Assembly: GCF_019420015.1 (NCBI RefSeq)
Contig: NZ_JAHZIA010000008.1
Location: 144,459-208,458 of the forward strand
Length of the DNA stretch: 64,000 bases
Source: Anaerofustis sp.
GTDB lineage: Bacteria; Bacillota; Clostridia; Eubacteriales; Anaerofustaceae
Direction: 5' to 3'
In this document: one piece after another, positions 26,962 to 35,856 of the stretch
How the letters are laid out: every line of letters begins with the position of its first letter
Numbering within the stretch: position 1 is the stretch's first letter
Made by a program: the position numbers and the translations under genes
Notes under the pieces: model-generated
What the model saw: the letters and a program-made list of their open reading frames with translations, nothing else
Told to the model about the DNA's origin: nothing
The model's database searches: none

Positions 26962-28830
26962 TTAATCATTACTCAAATATTCTTTTACTTTTTTCGCTAA
27001 CGCTTCATTCATCCCATCTACTTTTGAAATTTCTTCAATAGAAGCTTTTTTTAAGTCCTCCATATTTTTAAAATGCATTAACAAATTTCTGCATTTGACT
27101 TTCCCTATACCGTCAATTTCCTCAAGGGTTGTTTTTAAAAAACTTTTACTTCTTAAGTTTTTATGATAATCAATCGCATATCTGTGCACCTCTTCACTTA
27201 TGTCGTTAAGAAGTTTTTGTGCATATTCAAATTCTTTTATATTCTTTGATTCCTCATTATTTTTTACAACTTCTTTCAACTTATGTTTGTTGTTTTTCCC
27301 AAGCCCCAACACTTTTATATTAAACCCGAATGTACTAACAACATTCCTAACTGCGTTAACATGACCGATACCACCGTCAACAAATATAATATCGGGAAGA
27401 GGAAGAAATCTTGGATTATCTTCATGTTCATCAAGCTCTTTTTTTGCCCTGTTTAAACGTCTGAAAACAACCTCAACCATACTTCCGTAATCATTAGGTC
27501 CTTCTACCGATTTTATCCTAAACTTCCTATATGCCTTATTATTCTTTTTCGCCCCTTCAAATACAATCATTACACCTACACTGTCAACTCCTGATGTATT
27601 GGAAATATCATAGGCTTCATATCTGTAACTTCCCTCTTTTGAAATATTGGCATATCCGTTTATTTCCTCAACAGCTTTTTTCTCCATCAAAATTCTTTGC
27701 TTTTCTTTCCCTATAGTGTTCTCAAGATTCAAATTGGCATTATCTGTGGCAAGTTTTAAAAGCTTTCTCTTTTCGCCTCTTTGGGGAACCTTAATTTCCA
27801 CCTTTGCCGACTTCAAATCAGCAAGAAGATTTTGAATGTTTTTTATATCATCAAATTCCCTCTCAACCAAAATCAAAGGAGGAATAAAAGGCGTATTGGT
27901 ATAAAACTGCTTTACAAAAGCCGAAAGAACTTCTGATGCATCTTTTTCATTCTGACCTTTAAGCATATAGCTTTCTCTTCCCACTATCTTTTTATCTCTG
28001 AGAGCGTAAACCTGAACACAAGCCAAATCTTCACCCATTGCAAGCCCTAAAATATCCATGTTATCTGCTGTGGAATTTGAAACATTCTGTTCACTTTTAA
28101 GTCCTTTAATAGCAAAAATTTTATCTCTGACTTTCCCTGCATTTTCAAAATCCAGGTTATCGCTGTATCTATTCATTTTATTTTCCAAATCAGCTACAAT
28201 TTTTGATGTTTTTCCGTTAAGTATATCTATTATTTCTTTGATGTAAGAATTATAAAGTTTTACGTCTACATTCCCCCTACAAACACCAAGACATTGACCT
28301 ATATGAAAGTTTAAGCACACATTTCCTTTTTTTACTCCTTTATGCAATTCTTTCTTACACATAGCTATGGGATAAAGTTCATTTATCGTACTGACTGCTT
28401 TTTTTGCATATGTAGCATTTGCATAAGGGCCAAAATACTTGCTACCGTCATTTATATATTTTCTTGTAACAAAAAGCTTAGGATATTCATCTTTCAATGT
28501 AAGCTTTATATAAGGATATGTCTTATCGTCCCGCATCAAAATATTATAGTACGGTCTGTATTTTTTTATCAAATTACATTCCAGTATTAAAGCTTCCATT
28601 TCATTATTTGTGATTATATACTCAAAATCGGCAATATTTTCTACCATCTTCAACACTTTAGGAGTATGATTCGAATTTTTTCTGAAATATTGAGTTACCC
28701 TGTTTTTTAAAACTTTTGCCTTTCCGACATAAATAATCGTTCCGTTTTCATCTTTCATAAGATAAACACCGCTGTTTTCCGGAAGCAGTTTAATTTTATT
28801 ATTTAAATTTTCACTGAATTTTTCTAACAT
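26962..28830 (-). CDS. uvrC: Excinuclease ABC subunit C
   Basis: A 622-residue UvrC, full length. The GIY-YIG nuclease domain is at the N-terminus (SGVYLMKDENGTIIYVGKAK), the UvrB-interacting UVR segment near 205-240, the RNase H-like second nuclease domain includes RYEAYDISNTSGVDSVGVMI and PDIIFVDGGIGHVNAV, and a helix-hairpin-helix pair closes the protein. It makes both incisions in nucleotide-excision repair. uvrA and uvrB are not in the window. Confidence 0.97.
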   Translation of the reverse strand: MLEKFSENLNNKIKLLPENSGVYLMKDENGTIIYVGKAKVLKNRVTQYFRKNSNHTPKVLKMVENIADFEYIITNNEMEALILECNLIKKYRPYYNILMRDDKTYPYIKLTLKDEYPKLFVTRKYINDGSKYFGPYANATYAKKAVSTINELYPIAMCKKELHKGVKKGNVCLNFHIGQCLGVCRGNVDVKLYNSYIKEIIDILNGKTSKIVADLENKMNRYSDNLDFENAGKVRDKIFAIKGLKSEQNVSNSTADNMDILGLAMGEDLACVQVYALRDKKIVGRESYMLKGQNEKDASEVLSAFVKQFYTNTPFIPPLILVEREFDDIKNIQNLLADLKSAKVEIKVPQRGEKRKLLKLATDNANLNLENTIGKEKQRILMEKKAVEEINGYANISKEGSYRYEAYDISNTSGVDSVGVMIVFEGAKKNNKAYRKFRIKSVEGPNDYGSMVEVVFRRLNRAKKELDEHEDNPRFLPLPDIIFVDGGIGHVNAVRNVVSTFGFNIKVLGLGKNNKHKLKEVVKNNEESKNIKEFEYAQKLLNDISEEVHRYAIDYHKNLRSKSFLKTTLEEIDGIGKVKCRNLLMHFKNMEDLKKASIEEISKVDGMNEALAKKVKEYLSND

Positions 28831-28907
28831 AATTTTACCTGTAAAATATTGATTTTTATTCTTGGTTATTATATCATATAATTCACTTAAAGAAATGGGA
28901 GTAAGAC

Positions 28908-29102
28908 ATGAAAAATAAATTTAACGAGCTCAGGGCTAGCAATGATAAATACGATATTTACGTAACAAAAAAAGTTTTCTTTGGATACACTATAAAAAAA
29001 TTCTTAAAAGGTACTTTTTATGACCTAATACAAAAAGTAGATATAAATGAAAATTTAACAAATGAAGAATTGGATAAAATAGCATATAGTATGTTAGATT
29101 AA
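28908..29102 (+). CDS. Small hypothetical protein, 64 residues
   Basis: A 64-residue charged protein with a GGGAG ribosome binding site 6 bases before ATG and its own terminator, so it is very probably translated. Contains YDIYVTKKVFFGYTIKKFLK and an acidic C-terminal helix (NEELDKIAYSMLD). No membrane segment or recognised domain. Divergent from uvrC. Confidence 0.7.
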   Translation: MKNKFNELRASNDKYDIYVTKKVFFGYTIKKFLKGTFYDLIQKVDINENLTNEELDKIAYSMLD

Positions 29103-29131
29103 ACAGAGATTTTAAAATCTCTGTTTTTTTA
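29101..29131 (+). terminator. Terminator after small protein
   Basis: Perfect palindrome AAACAGAGATTTT / AAAATCTCTGTTT and T-run, directly at the stop codon. Confidence 0.92.
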
Positions 29132-29165
29132 TATTTTTTATTATTTTACATATAATAATATTATT

Positions 29166-30071
29166 ATGAATAATGAAAAAAAAGGTTATCTATCAACCAT
29201 ACTCATGAGCTTAATCATGGGTATGCAATATATATTTATAAAAGACTTAATAAAACTGTCCAATAACAATGTTTTTTTTGTGCTTAGCGTGAGGTTTTTT
29301 ATTGCATTGCTCATTATGATGATAATTTTTAAAATTAAAAAAGAAAAAATAGATTTATCATTAAAAAATAAAGATATGTTTAAACTGTCATTTTATAACC
29401 CTGTAATAAATTTTTCTTTTCAGACAATAGGAGTAATGCTTTGCCCCGTTACAACGGTAAGTGTTCTTATAGCACTAATTCCCATAGCAAATGTAGTTGT
29501 AAGCTACTTTACGTTAAAAGAAAGATTAAGTTTAAAACAATCGCTGTTTATGGGTATCTGTATAATAGGAACATTAATAGCAAGTGTCTCATCCTCTGCT
29601 CATAACGATTATCACTTTGCATTAATCGGTGCAATTCTCATAATACTTTCCATTTTTTCAAGAGCAATATATCAAGCAAAATTAAAGCAACAATCAAAAA
29701 TAAACCAAAGTATTGACAAAGTTTGTTTTTATCAAATATACTACGGATTTACAATATTTTTAATCATATTCTTAATATTTACTTTCTTATCTCCGACAAC
29801 AGACTTTATAAGTATCCTTCTTACAAAAGATTTTATTATAGGGATATTATATTTATCAGTCCTTGCGACAATCGGAGTATTTTACTTAAATAACTATGCC
29901 GTAAAAAATATAAGCGTAATCAGTATAGGACTAATGAATAATATTACCGTATTAGTATCAACACTTGCCGGAGTTTTCTTTTTATCTGAAAAATTTACAT
30001 TGGTCGAAGCCGTAGGTATATTTATGATACTACTGGGAAGTTATTTCTACTACAAAGATAAAAAACAATAA
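29166..30071 (+). CDS. EamA/DMT-family transporter
   Basis: A 301-residue protein with ten membrane helices, two EamA repeats. NPVINFSFQTIGVMLCPVTT and YLNNYAVKNISVISIGLMNN are at the expected helix 3-4 and 8-9 positions. Distinct from the transporter at 19015. ATG 29166 has no visible ribosome binding site in the 20 bases upstream, which is AT-only, so translation may be weak or leaderless-like. Substrate unknown. Confidence 0.87.
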   Translation: MNNEKKGYLSTILMSLIMGMQYIFIKDLIKLSNNNVFFVLSVRFFIALLIMMIIFKIKKEKIDLSLKNKDMFKLSFYNPVINFSFQTIGVMLCPVTTVSVLIALIPIANVVVSYFTLKERLSLKQSLFMGICIIGTLIASVSSSAHNDYHFALIGAILIILSIFSRAIYQAKLKQQSKINQSIDKVCFYQIYYGFTIFLIIFLIFTFLSPTTDFISILLTKDFIIGILYLSVLATIGVFYLNNYAVKNISVISIGLMNNITVLVSTLAGVFFLSEKFTLVEAVGIFMILLGSYFYYKDKKQ

Positions 30072-30096
30072 AAAAGATGCAATAATGCATCTTTTT
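30071..30096. terminator. Bidirectional terminator, EamA / citrate synthase
   Basis: Stem AAAAAGATGCA / TGCATCTTTTT with an ATAA loop between convergent genes; overlaps both stop codons. Confidence 0.92.
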
Positions 30097-31471
30097 ATCT
30101 TTTATCTATAGGTATATACTCTCTTTTCGGCTGAACATTCATATACGCAGGTCTTATAATTTTACTTGCATTTATAAGTTCCTCTATTCTATGAGCAGAC
30201 CAACCGGAAATTCTTGCAATCGCAAATAAAGGAGTAAATAATTCTCTCGGTATGCCCAACATTTTATATACAAATCCGCTGTAAAAGTCTATGTTTGCGC
30301 ATATATCCTTATAAGTTTTTACTCTTCCTTCAATAATACCCGGTGCTAACCTCTCCACAGTTTCATAAAGCTTGAATTCATCTTGAAGACCTTTTTCTTC
30401 CGAAAGTTTTCCCACAAAATATTTAAAGATCAAAGCTCTCGGATCCGATGAAGAATATATTCCATGCCCTACACCATAAATTAACCCCTGCCTATCAAAA
30501 GCATCTTTATCTAAAATTTTATTTAGATAACGTGAAACTTCCTCTTCATCGCTCCAGTCTTTTACGTTTTCCTTAATTTCTTCAAACATATTTACAACCT
30601 TAACATTAGCTCCTCCGTGTTTCGGACCTTTAAGAGATGCCAGAGATGCTGCTACGGCAGAATATGTATCCGTTCCCGAAGAAGAAACAACGTGCATTGT
30701 AAAAGAAGAATTATTCCCTCCCCCATGTTCTGCATGCAATACAAGAGCCAAATCCAATATACGAGCTTCCAGTTTTGTATATTTACTGTCAGGTCTCAGC
30801 ATATGTAAAATATTTTCTGCAGTAGATAATTCTGCTTTAGGAGAATGTATAAATAAACTTTCCCCGTTATTATAATGCATACTTGATTGATAACCGTATA
30901 CTGCTATCATGGGAAAAATAGAAATCAAATGTATGCATTGCCTCAATACATTGGCAATTGAAATATCATCCGGATTTTCATCATATGAATACAAAGTAAG
31001 AACGCTTCTCGCCATCGTGTTCATTACATCCACACTTGGTGATTTCATTATTATATCCCTTACAAAAGAAGGCGGAAGACTTCGGTATTTTGCTATTTGC
31101 GAATTAAAAGACTCAAATTCTTGCTTATTTGGAAGTTTTCCTGTAAGAAGCAAATATGTAACTTCTTCAAACCCGAACCTATTATCTTCCATAAACCCGT
31201 CTACCAACGACTCTATAGGAATACCTCTATACCTCAAGTAACCATCCATTGAGACTTTTTTCCCATTTACAATTTCACTTCCACAAACATCGGAAATTTC
31301 GGTAAGTCCGGTAAGAACACCCACACCGTTTTTATCTCTAAGTCCACGGTTTACGTTATGTATGGTATACAGGGCTTTTTCTATATAACAATTATCCACA
31401 CATATCTCACTCAAATTTTTTATTTCCGGAGTAATATCAGAAAAATTAATTTCAGTATTTTTATGTCTCAT
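30095..31471 (-). CDS. gltA: Citrate synthase
   Basis: A 458-residue citrate synthase-family enzyme condensing oxaloacetate with acetyl-CoA. Conserved parts: LHAEHGGGNNSSFTMHVVSS, SLKGPKHGGANVKV (catalytic His), GQGLIYGVGHGIYSSSDPRA-like segment with GVGHGIY, and a C-terminal SGWSAHRIEEL. The size and the N-terminal extension match the Clostridia/Bacteroidales-type enzyme. A 2-methylcitrate synthase cannot be excluded. AAGGAGGG precedes the ATG. It lies 46 bases after hisIE on the same strand, possibly the last gene of the his transcript; aconitase and isocitrate dehydrogenase are not nearby. Confidence 0.9.
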   Translation of the reverse strand: MRHKNTEINFSDITPEIKNLSEICVDNCYIEKALYTIHNVNRGLRDKNGVGVLTGLTEISDVCGSEIVNGKKVSMDGYLRYRGIPIESLVDGFMEDNRFGFEEVTYLLLTGKLPNKQEFESFNSQIAKYRSLPPSFVRDIIMKSPSVDVMNTMARSVLTLYSYDENPDDISIANVLRQCIHLISIFPMIAVYGYQSSMHYNNGESLFIHSPKAELSTAENILHMLRPDSKYTKLEARILDLALVLHAEHGGGNNSSFTMHVVSSSGTDTYSAVAASLASLKGPKHGGANVKVVNMFEEIKENVKDWSDEEEVSRYLNKILDKDAFDRQGLIYGVGHGIYSSSDPRALIFKYFVGKLSEEKGLQDEFKLYETVERLAPGIIEGRVKTYKDICANIDFYSGFVYKMLGIPRELFTPLFAIARISGWSAHRIEELINASKIIRPAYMNVQPKREYIPIDKR

Positions 31472-31517
31472 CTATGCCCTCCTTTGATTAATCATATTAA
31501 AGCTGAATTTAAATCAT

Positions 31518-32159
31518 TTAACTGTGGCGTTCATTCAGCTTATTGAATATATCTTCTATATTAACACCTCTGTCATTTAACAAAACAAGTAAATGATATA
31601 TCAAATCGCTTGCTTCACCTATAATTTCATTTTTATCGTTATTTTTTGCCGCTATAATTGTTTCGGCACTTTCTTCGCCTATTTTTTTACAAATCTTATC
31701 GATACCTTCTATTAAAAGATACTGAGTATATGATCCTTCATATTTCGTAGGCATTTTTTCCAACTTCTGTATTCCGTCTTTTCTTTTTGAAATTACATCT
31801 TGAAGTTTAAATAAAATCTCTGCACTCTCATCCTTTTCTTCTTTAACAATATCATTAAAAAAGCAACTCTCATTTCCTGTATGGCATGTAGGTCCGTCAG
31901 GAGATGCATTTATAAGAAGAGTATCTTTATCACAATCGACTTGTATACTTATTACATTAAGAAAATTTTTACTGCTTTCTCCTTTTAACCACTGAGTTTT
32001 TCTGCTTCTTGAATAAAAGTTCACTTTCCCGCTGCTAAGAGTTTCATTAAAAGCTTCCTCATTCATATATCCAAGCATAAGCACTTTTTTTGTCTTGTGA
32101 TTTTGTACAATAACGGGAAGGAGCCCGTCACTGTTCAATTTAAAATCCTTGAAATTCAT
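31518..32159 (-). CDS. hisI: HisIE bifunctional PR-AMP cyclohydrolase / PR-ATP pyrophosphatase
   Basis: A 213-residue fusion catalysing steps 2 and 3 of histidine synthesis. The HisI part (1-110) has LMLGYMNEEAF, SRSRKTQWLKGESS, VDCDKDTLLI and GPTCHTGNESCF with the metal-binding Cys and His. The HisE part (about 115-213) has SYTQYLLIEGIDKICKKIGE, EESAETIIAAKN and DLIYHLLVLL. Follows hisF by one base. Confidence 0.97.
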   Translation of the reverse strand: MNFKDFKLNSDGLLPVIVQNHKTKKVLMLGYMNEEAFNETLSSGKVNFYSRSRKTQWLKGESSKNFLNVISIQVDCDKDTLLINASPDGPTCHTGNESCFFNDIVKEEKDESAEILFKLQDVISKRKDGIQKLEKMPTKYEGSYTQYLLIEGIDKICKKIGEESAETIIAAKNNDKNEIIGEASDLIYHLLVLLNDRGVNIEDIFNKLNERHS

Positions 32160-32160
32160 A

Positions 32161-32916
32161 CTATATCCTCATTTCTACATCGTTATCTTTTAAATATTTC
32201 TTTAGATCCATTATATCAATTTCTCCAAAATGAAATACACTGGCAGCAAGTGCGGCATCAGCGCCACTTTGCAATACATCGAGAAAATGTTTCTTCTCTC
32301 CGGCTCCGCCTGAAGCAATTATAGGAATTGACAGATTCTTATTTAAAGTCTTTATCAAATCCAAGTCAAAACCGTTTTTCACTCCGTCAGTATCTATAGA
32401 GTTGATACAAATTTCACCTGCACCGAGCTTCTCGCCCTTTATAGCCCATTCTACAGCATCCATGTGTGTATTTTCTCTGCCGCCTTTAACATAAACATCC
32501 CAACTGTTTTTATTGTTTCTTTTAGCATCAATTGAAAGAACAACACACTGAGAACCGAATTTTTTTGCTCCGTCCTTTATAATATAAGGATTCACAACAG
32601 CACTTGAATTCACACTGACTTTATCAGCCCCGGCCAAAAGAACTTTTCTGAAATCCTCCACAGTTCTTATTCCCCCTCCTATCGTAAAGGGAATGGATAC
32701 TTCTCTTGCAATGCTCTCGACAGTATGGATAAAGATATCTCTTTCGTCACTGGATGCGGTTATATCATAAAAAACCAATTCATCCGCACCTAATTTTGAA
32801 TAGTTTTTGCCGAGCTTAACAGGATCATCTACATCTTTTATATTTGCAAAGTTTTTACCTTTTACAACCCTTCCGTGATCAACATCAAGACAAGGTATTA
32901 TTCTTTTTGCTAACAT
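32161..32916 (-). CDS. hisF: Imidazole glycerol phosphate synthase subunit HisF
   Basis: A 251-residue TIM barrel that forms IGP and AICAR from PRFAR with ammonia from HisH. IIPCLDVDHGRVVKG, DITASSDER, VPFTIGGGIRT, the catalytic Asp in NSIDTDGVKNGFDLDL and PIIASGGAG are conserved. Overlaps hisA by 7 bases. Confidence 0.97.
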   Translation of the reverse strand: MLAKRIIPCLDVDHGRVVKGKNFANIKDVDDPVKLGKNYSKLGADELVFYDITASSDERDIFIHTVESIAREVSIPFTIGGGIRTVEDFRKVLLAGADKVSVNSSAVVNPYIIKDGAKKFGSQCVVLSIDAKRNNKNSWDVYVKGGRENTHMDAVEWAIKGEKLGAGEICINSIDTDGVKNGFDLDLIKTLNKNLSIPIIASGGAGEKKHFLDVLQSGADAALAASVFHFGEIDIMDLKKYLKDNDVEMRI

Positions 32917-33614
32917 ATTATATCCTCTACTTTAAACTTATTTTCGTATAAAGCTTTGCCCACTATAACAGCATAAGTACCGTCTTCTTCAAGCCTTTTT
33001 ATATCCAAAACCGACGATACCCCACCGGAAACAACAATATTATGCTCAGTCTCCACGCCAAGCTTCTTATACAAATCAAAACTCGGTCCTGATAACATAC
33101 CGTCTTTTTTGATATCTGTCACAACTATACTTATAAGAGGCAAATCTTTTATTTTATCGAGATAATCCCATATTAAAATACCGCTGTTTTCACTCCAGCC
33201 TTTTATGTATACATATTCGTCCTTCACATCCAAAGAAAGGCTGATTTTATAAGGATATTTTTCACTCATTTCTTTTAGGAATTTGAAGTCTTTTACGGCT
33301 TTTGTTCCTATTGATACTCTGTCCACACCTATGTCTACATATTTTTTTATTTGTTCTTCGCCTCGTATACCGCCCCCGACTTCTATTTTCATGGATGTAT
33401 CTTTAATAATACTTTTTATAACATCAAAATTAGTTAAATTCCCTGACAATGCAGCATCTAAATCAACTATATGGAGATACTCAACCCCTTTTTCTTCGAA
33501 ATCTTTCGCAACTAAAAGAGGGTTGTCAAAATAAACCGTCTGTTTATCATAATCCCCCTGAGAAAGCCTGACGCACTTATTGTCTCTTATATCTATTGCA
33601 GGAAATATTATCAT
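32910..33614 (-). CDS. hisA: HisA, ProFAR isomerase
   Basis: A 234-residue TIM barrel that isomerises ProFAR to PRFAR. FPAIDIRDNKCVRLSQGDY at the N-terminus with the catalytic Asp, LHIVDLDAALSG, IEVGGGIRGEEQI and VVTDIKKDGMLSGPSFDLY with the second Asp are all present. Slightly short of the usual 240 residues but complete. Lies between hisH and hisF. Confidence 0.97.
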   Translation of the reverse strand: MIIFPAIDIRDNKCVRLSQGDYDKQTVYFDNPLLVAKDFEEKGVEYLHIVDLDAALSGNLTNFDVIKSIIKDTSMKIEVGGGIRGEEQIKKYVDIGVDRVSIGTKAVKDFKFLKEMSEKYPYKISLSLDVKDEYVYIKGWSENSGILIWDYLDKIKDLPLISIVVTDIKKDGMLSGPSFDLYKKLGVETEHNIVVSGGVSSVLDIKRLEEDGTYAVIVGKALYENKFKVEDIIC

Positions 33615-33617
33615 GTC

Positions 33618-34223
33618 CTATTCTCCTAAATAATTTAATAATAACTTTTCTCCGGTTTTATCACTTTTTTCCGGATGAAACTGCATTCCTATAACATTGC
33701 CGTGCCTTACTACCGCCGGAACTTTATAATAATAATCGCTATATGCAACCAAATCTTCATCGTTCATATTATCGGCATGATAAGAATGTACGAAATATAC
33801 ATACTCACCGTTTTTCACATTGTGTACTATATTATCATCTCTGTTTATTGTAAGCTCATTCCAACCCATATGAGGAACTTTATACTCACCTGGAATATCA
33901 AAAGGAACAACCTCTCCTTTAATAAAACCCAATCCCTTATGTTCACCCATTTCATAGCTTTTATCGAACAAAAGTTGCATTCCCAAGCATATCCCGAGAA
34001 TATACTTACCTTCTTTTACCCACTCATGCAAAAAGTCTGTTAAATTATTTTTAACAAGCCCCTTCATACCATCCTCAAATGCTCCTACACCGGGAATAAT
34101 AAGTTTGTCACATTTACTTAATTTATCAATATCTCCGGTTACTATGCTTTCAAAGCCTAATCTCGACAAAGCATTACGAACATTCTTAAGGTTTCCTGCC
34201 CCATAATCAATTATACCTATCAT
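33618..34223 (-). CDS. hisH: Imidazole glycerol phosphate synthase glutaminase HisH
   Basis: A 201-residue class I glutamine amidotransferase. GAGNLKNVRNAL, PGVGAFEDGM, the nucleophile Cys in LGICLGMQLLF (about 78) and the His/Glu pair in GMQFHPEKSDKTG give a complete triad. Supplies ammonia to HisF. Start overlaps hisB stop by 4 bases. Confidence 0.97.
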   Translation of the reverse strand: MIGIIDYGAGNLKNVRNALSRLGFESIVTGDIDKLSKCDKLIIPGVGAFEDGMKGLVKNNLTDFLHEWVKEGKYILGICLGMQLLFDKSYEMGEHKGLGFIKGEVVPFDIPGEYKVPHMGWNELTINRDDNIVHNVKNGEYVYFVHSYHADNMNDEDLVAYSDYYYKVPAVVRHGNVIGMQFHPEKSDKTGEKLLLNYLGE

Positions 34224-34798
34224 AGTACACCTTTACTGGAAGGAACATCTTCTCCCGTTATGGTAGCTGCCTCCTTTAAAGCTCTTGCCAGCGCTTTAAA
34301 TATAGCTTCACACATATGGTGATTATTTCCCTTATCCAAAACTTTAATATTCAAATTAATGCCTGCATTAATACAAAACGCATATAAAAAGTCTTCCAAT
34401 ATCTCGGTCTCAAAATCTCCTATTCTTTCAACCGTAAAAGGATTTTCATATACGAGATATCCTCTTCCGCTTATATCAACACAAACCCTTGCCAAAACTT
34501 CATCCATAGGAACAAAAAAAGTTGAATATCTATTAATACCTCTTTTATCCCCTATTGATTCTCTAAAACACTTACCCAATACGATACCGATATCCTCTAT
34601 GGTATGATGATTGTCCACTTCAAAATCACCTTTGGCTTTAATATCAATATCAAATTTAGAATGACTTGAAAGAAGAGTTATCATATGGTTAAAAAAACCA
34701 ACACCCGTATCCGCATAAACATTACCATTACCGTCAATATTAAAATTAATCTCAATATCGGTTTCTTTTGTTACTCTGTGTTCATAACTTGATCTCAT
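34220..34798 (-). CDS. hisB: Imidazoleglycerol-phosphate dehydratase
   Basis: A 192-residue monofunctional HisB (no phosphatase domain). Duplicated metal motifs DNHHTIEDIGI and NNHHMCEAIFKALARAL, plus TGVGFFNHMITLLSSHS, are conserved. The histidinol-phosphate phosphatase needed after HisC is not encoded in the operon. Overlaps hisC and hisH by 4 bases each. Confidence 0.97.
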   Translation of the reverse strand: MRSSYEHRVTKETDIEINFNIDGNGNVYADTGVGFFNHMITLLSSHSKFDIDIKAKGDFEVDNHHTIEDIGIVLGKCFRESIGDKRGINRYSTFFVPMDEVLARVCVDISGRGYLVYENPFTVERIGDFETEILEDFLYAFCINAGINLNIKVLDKGNNHHMCEAIFKALARALKEAATITGEDVPSSKGVL

Positions 34799-35856
34799 TT
34801 AAAAACCTCCTCTATCACTTCTATAAGTTTTGTATTTTCATATTCACTCCCGACAGATATCCTTACCGTATTTGGAATACTGCTTCCATATGAACGAATA
34901 GAGATACTTTTATTTTCACATGCTTTATAAAGTTTATCTGCCTTTTTAGTTCTTATGGTTATAAAATTCGCATTTAAAGGAAATATAAATATATCATCAT
35001 ATTTTCTTAAAACACTTACTATTCTTTCTCTTTGTTTTTTTATTATATTTATTTCATCTTCAATGTATTTATGATTTTCTATCAATACTTCCCCTGCCAT
35101 TTGCGAAGTTGCCGACAAATTATAAGGAGCTTTCGCTGCATTTAAATAATTTATAACCTCTTCATCGGCCAAAATAAATCCAACTCTAAGTCCCGCACCG
35201 CTGAAGGCTTTTGAAAGAGTTCGCAAAATAATGACTCGGTTACTGTAATCAAGCAAATCAAGATTATCTCCTTCGGCAAAATGAATATATGCTTCGTCTA
35301 TAACTACCAAAGATTTCGTACCTTCAATAACTCTTTTTATATCCTCTTTTTTGTATAAATAACCCGTAGGATTATTCGGCGTACATATATATATAATCTT
35401 TGCATCATGTTTATTTGCTTCTGATATAAGGATATCAATATCGGGAGACAAATCTTCTTTATCACTTTTTAATCCGATATATTTCCCTTTTGCAAGTATT
35501 GCCGCTTGTGCATACATTGAAAATGTAGGTTCAAAACTTATCGCTACATCATCTTTATCCATAAAAGTATTATTTATAATGGTTATACCTTCATCAGACC
35601 CTGATGTTGCCATTATTTTATTTACATCAACTCCTACAAGCAACGAAAAAGATTTTCTTATTTTTTTCGCATCAGGATCCGGATAACGGTTTATATTAAT
35701 ACTTTTCATTTTCTCTATAAACTCACCCTGCAATTTTGTACCGAGAAAATTTTCATAATGTTCGTTAGCATTAAGTATAATATTATAATCCTGTCCCGCA
35801 GCCTTATAGCATTCATAATCTTTAAGTGCAGGCACAACAAAATCCTTTATGCTCAT
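34795..35856 (-). CDS. hisC: Histidinol-phosphate aminotransferase
   Basis: A 353-residue fold-type I PLP aminotransferase. TSGSDEGITIINNTF, TPNNPTGYLY, VVIDEAYIHFA and the PLP lysine in LRTLSKAFSGAGLRVGF are present; RISVGSEYENTKLIEVI at the C-terminus binds the phosphate/carboxylate end. Stop overlaps the hisB start region and its start abuts hisD by one base. Confidence 0.96.
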   Translation of the reverse strand: MSIKDFVVPALKDYECYKAAGQDYNIILNANEHYENFLGTKLQGEFIEKMKSININRYPDPDAKKIRKSFSLLVGVDVNKIMATSGSDEGITIINNTFMDKDDVAISFEPTFSMYAQAAILAKGKYIGLKSDKEDLSPDIDILISEANKHDAKIIYICTPNNPTGYLYKKEDIKRVIEGTKSLVVIDEAYIHFAEGDNLDLLDYSNRVIILRTLSKAFSGAGLRVGFILADEEVINYLNAAKAPYNLSATSQMAGEVLIENHKYIEDEINIIKKQRERIVSVLRKYDDIFIFPLNANFITIRTKKADKLYKACENKSISIRSYGSSIPNTVRISVGSEYENTKLIEVIEEVFK

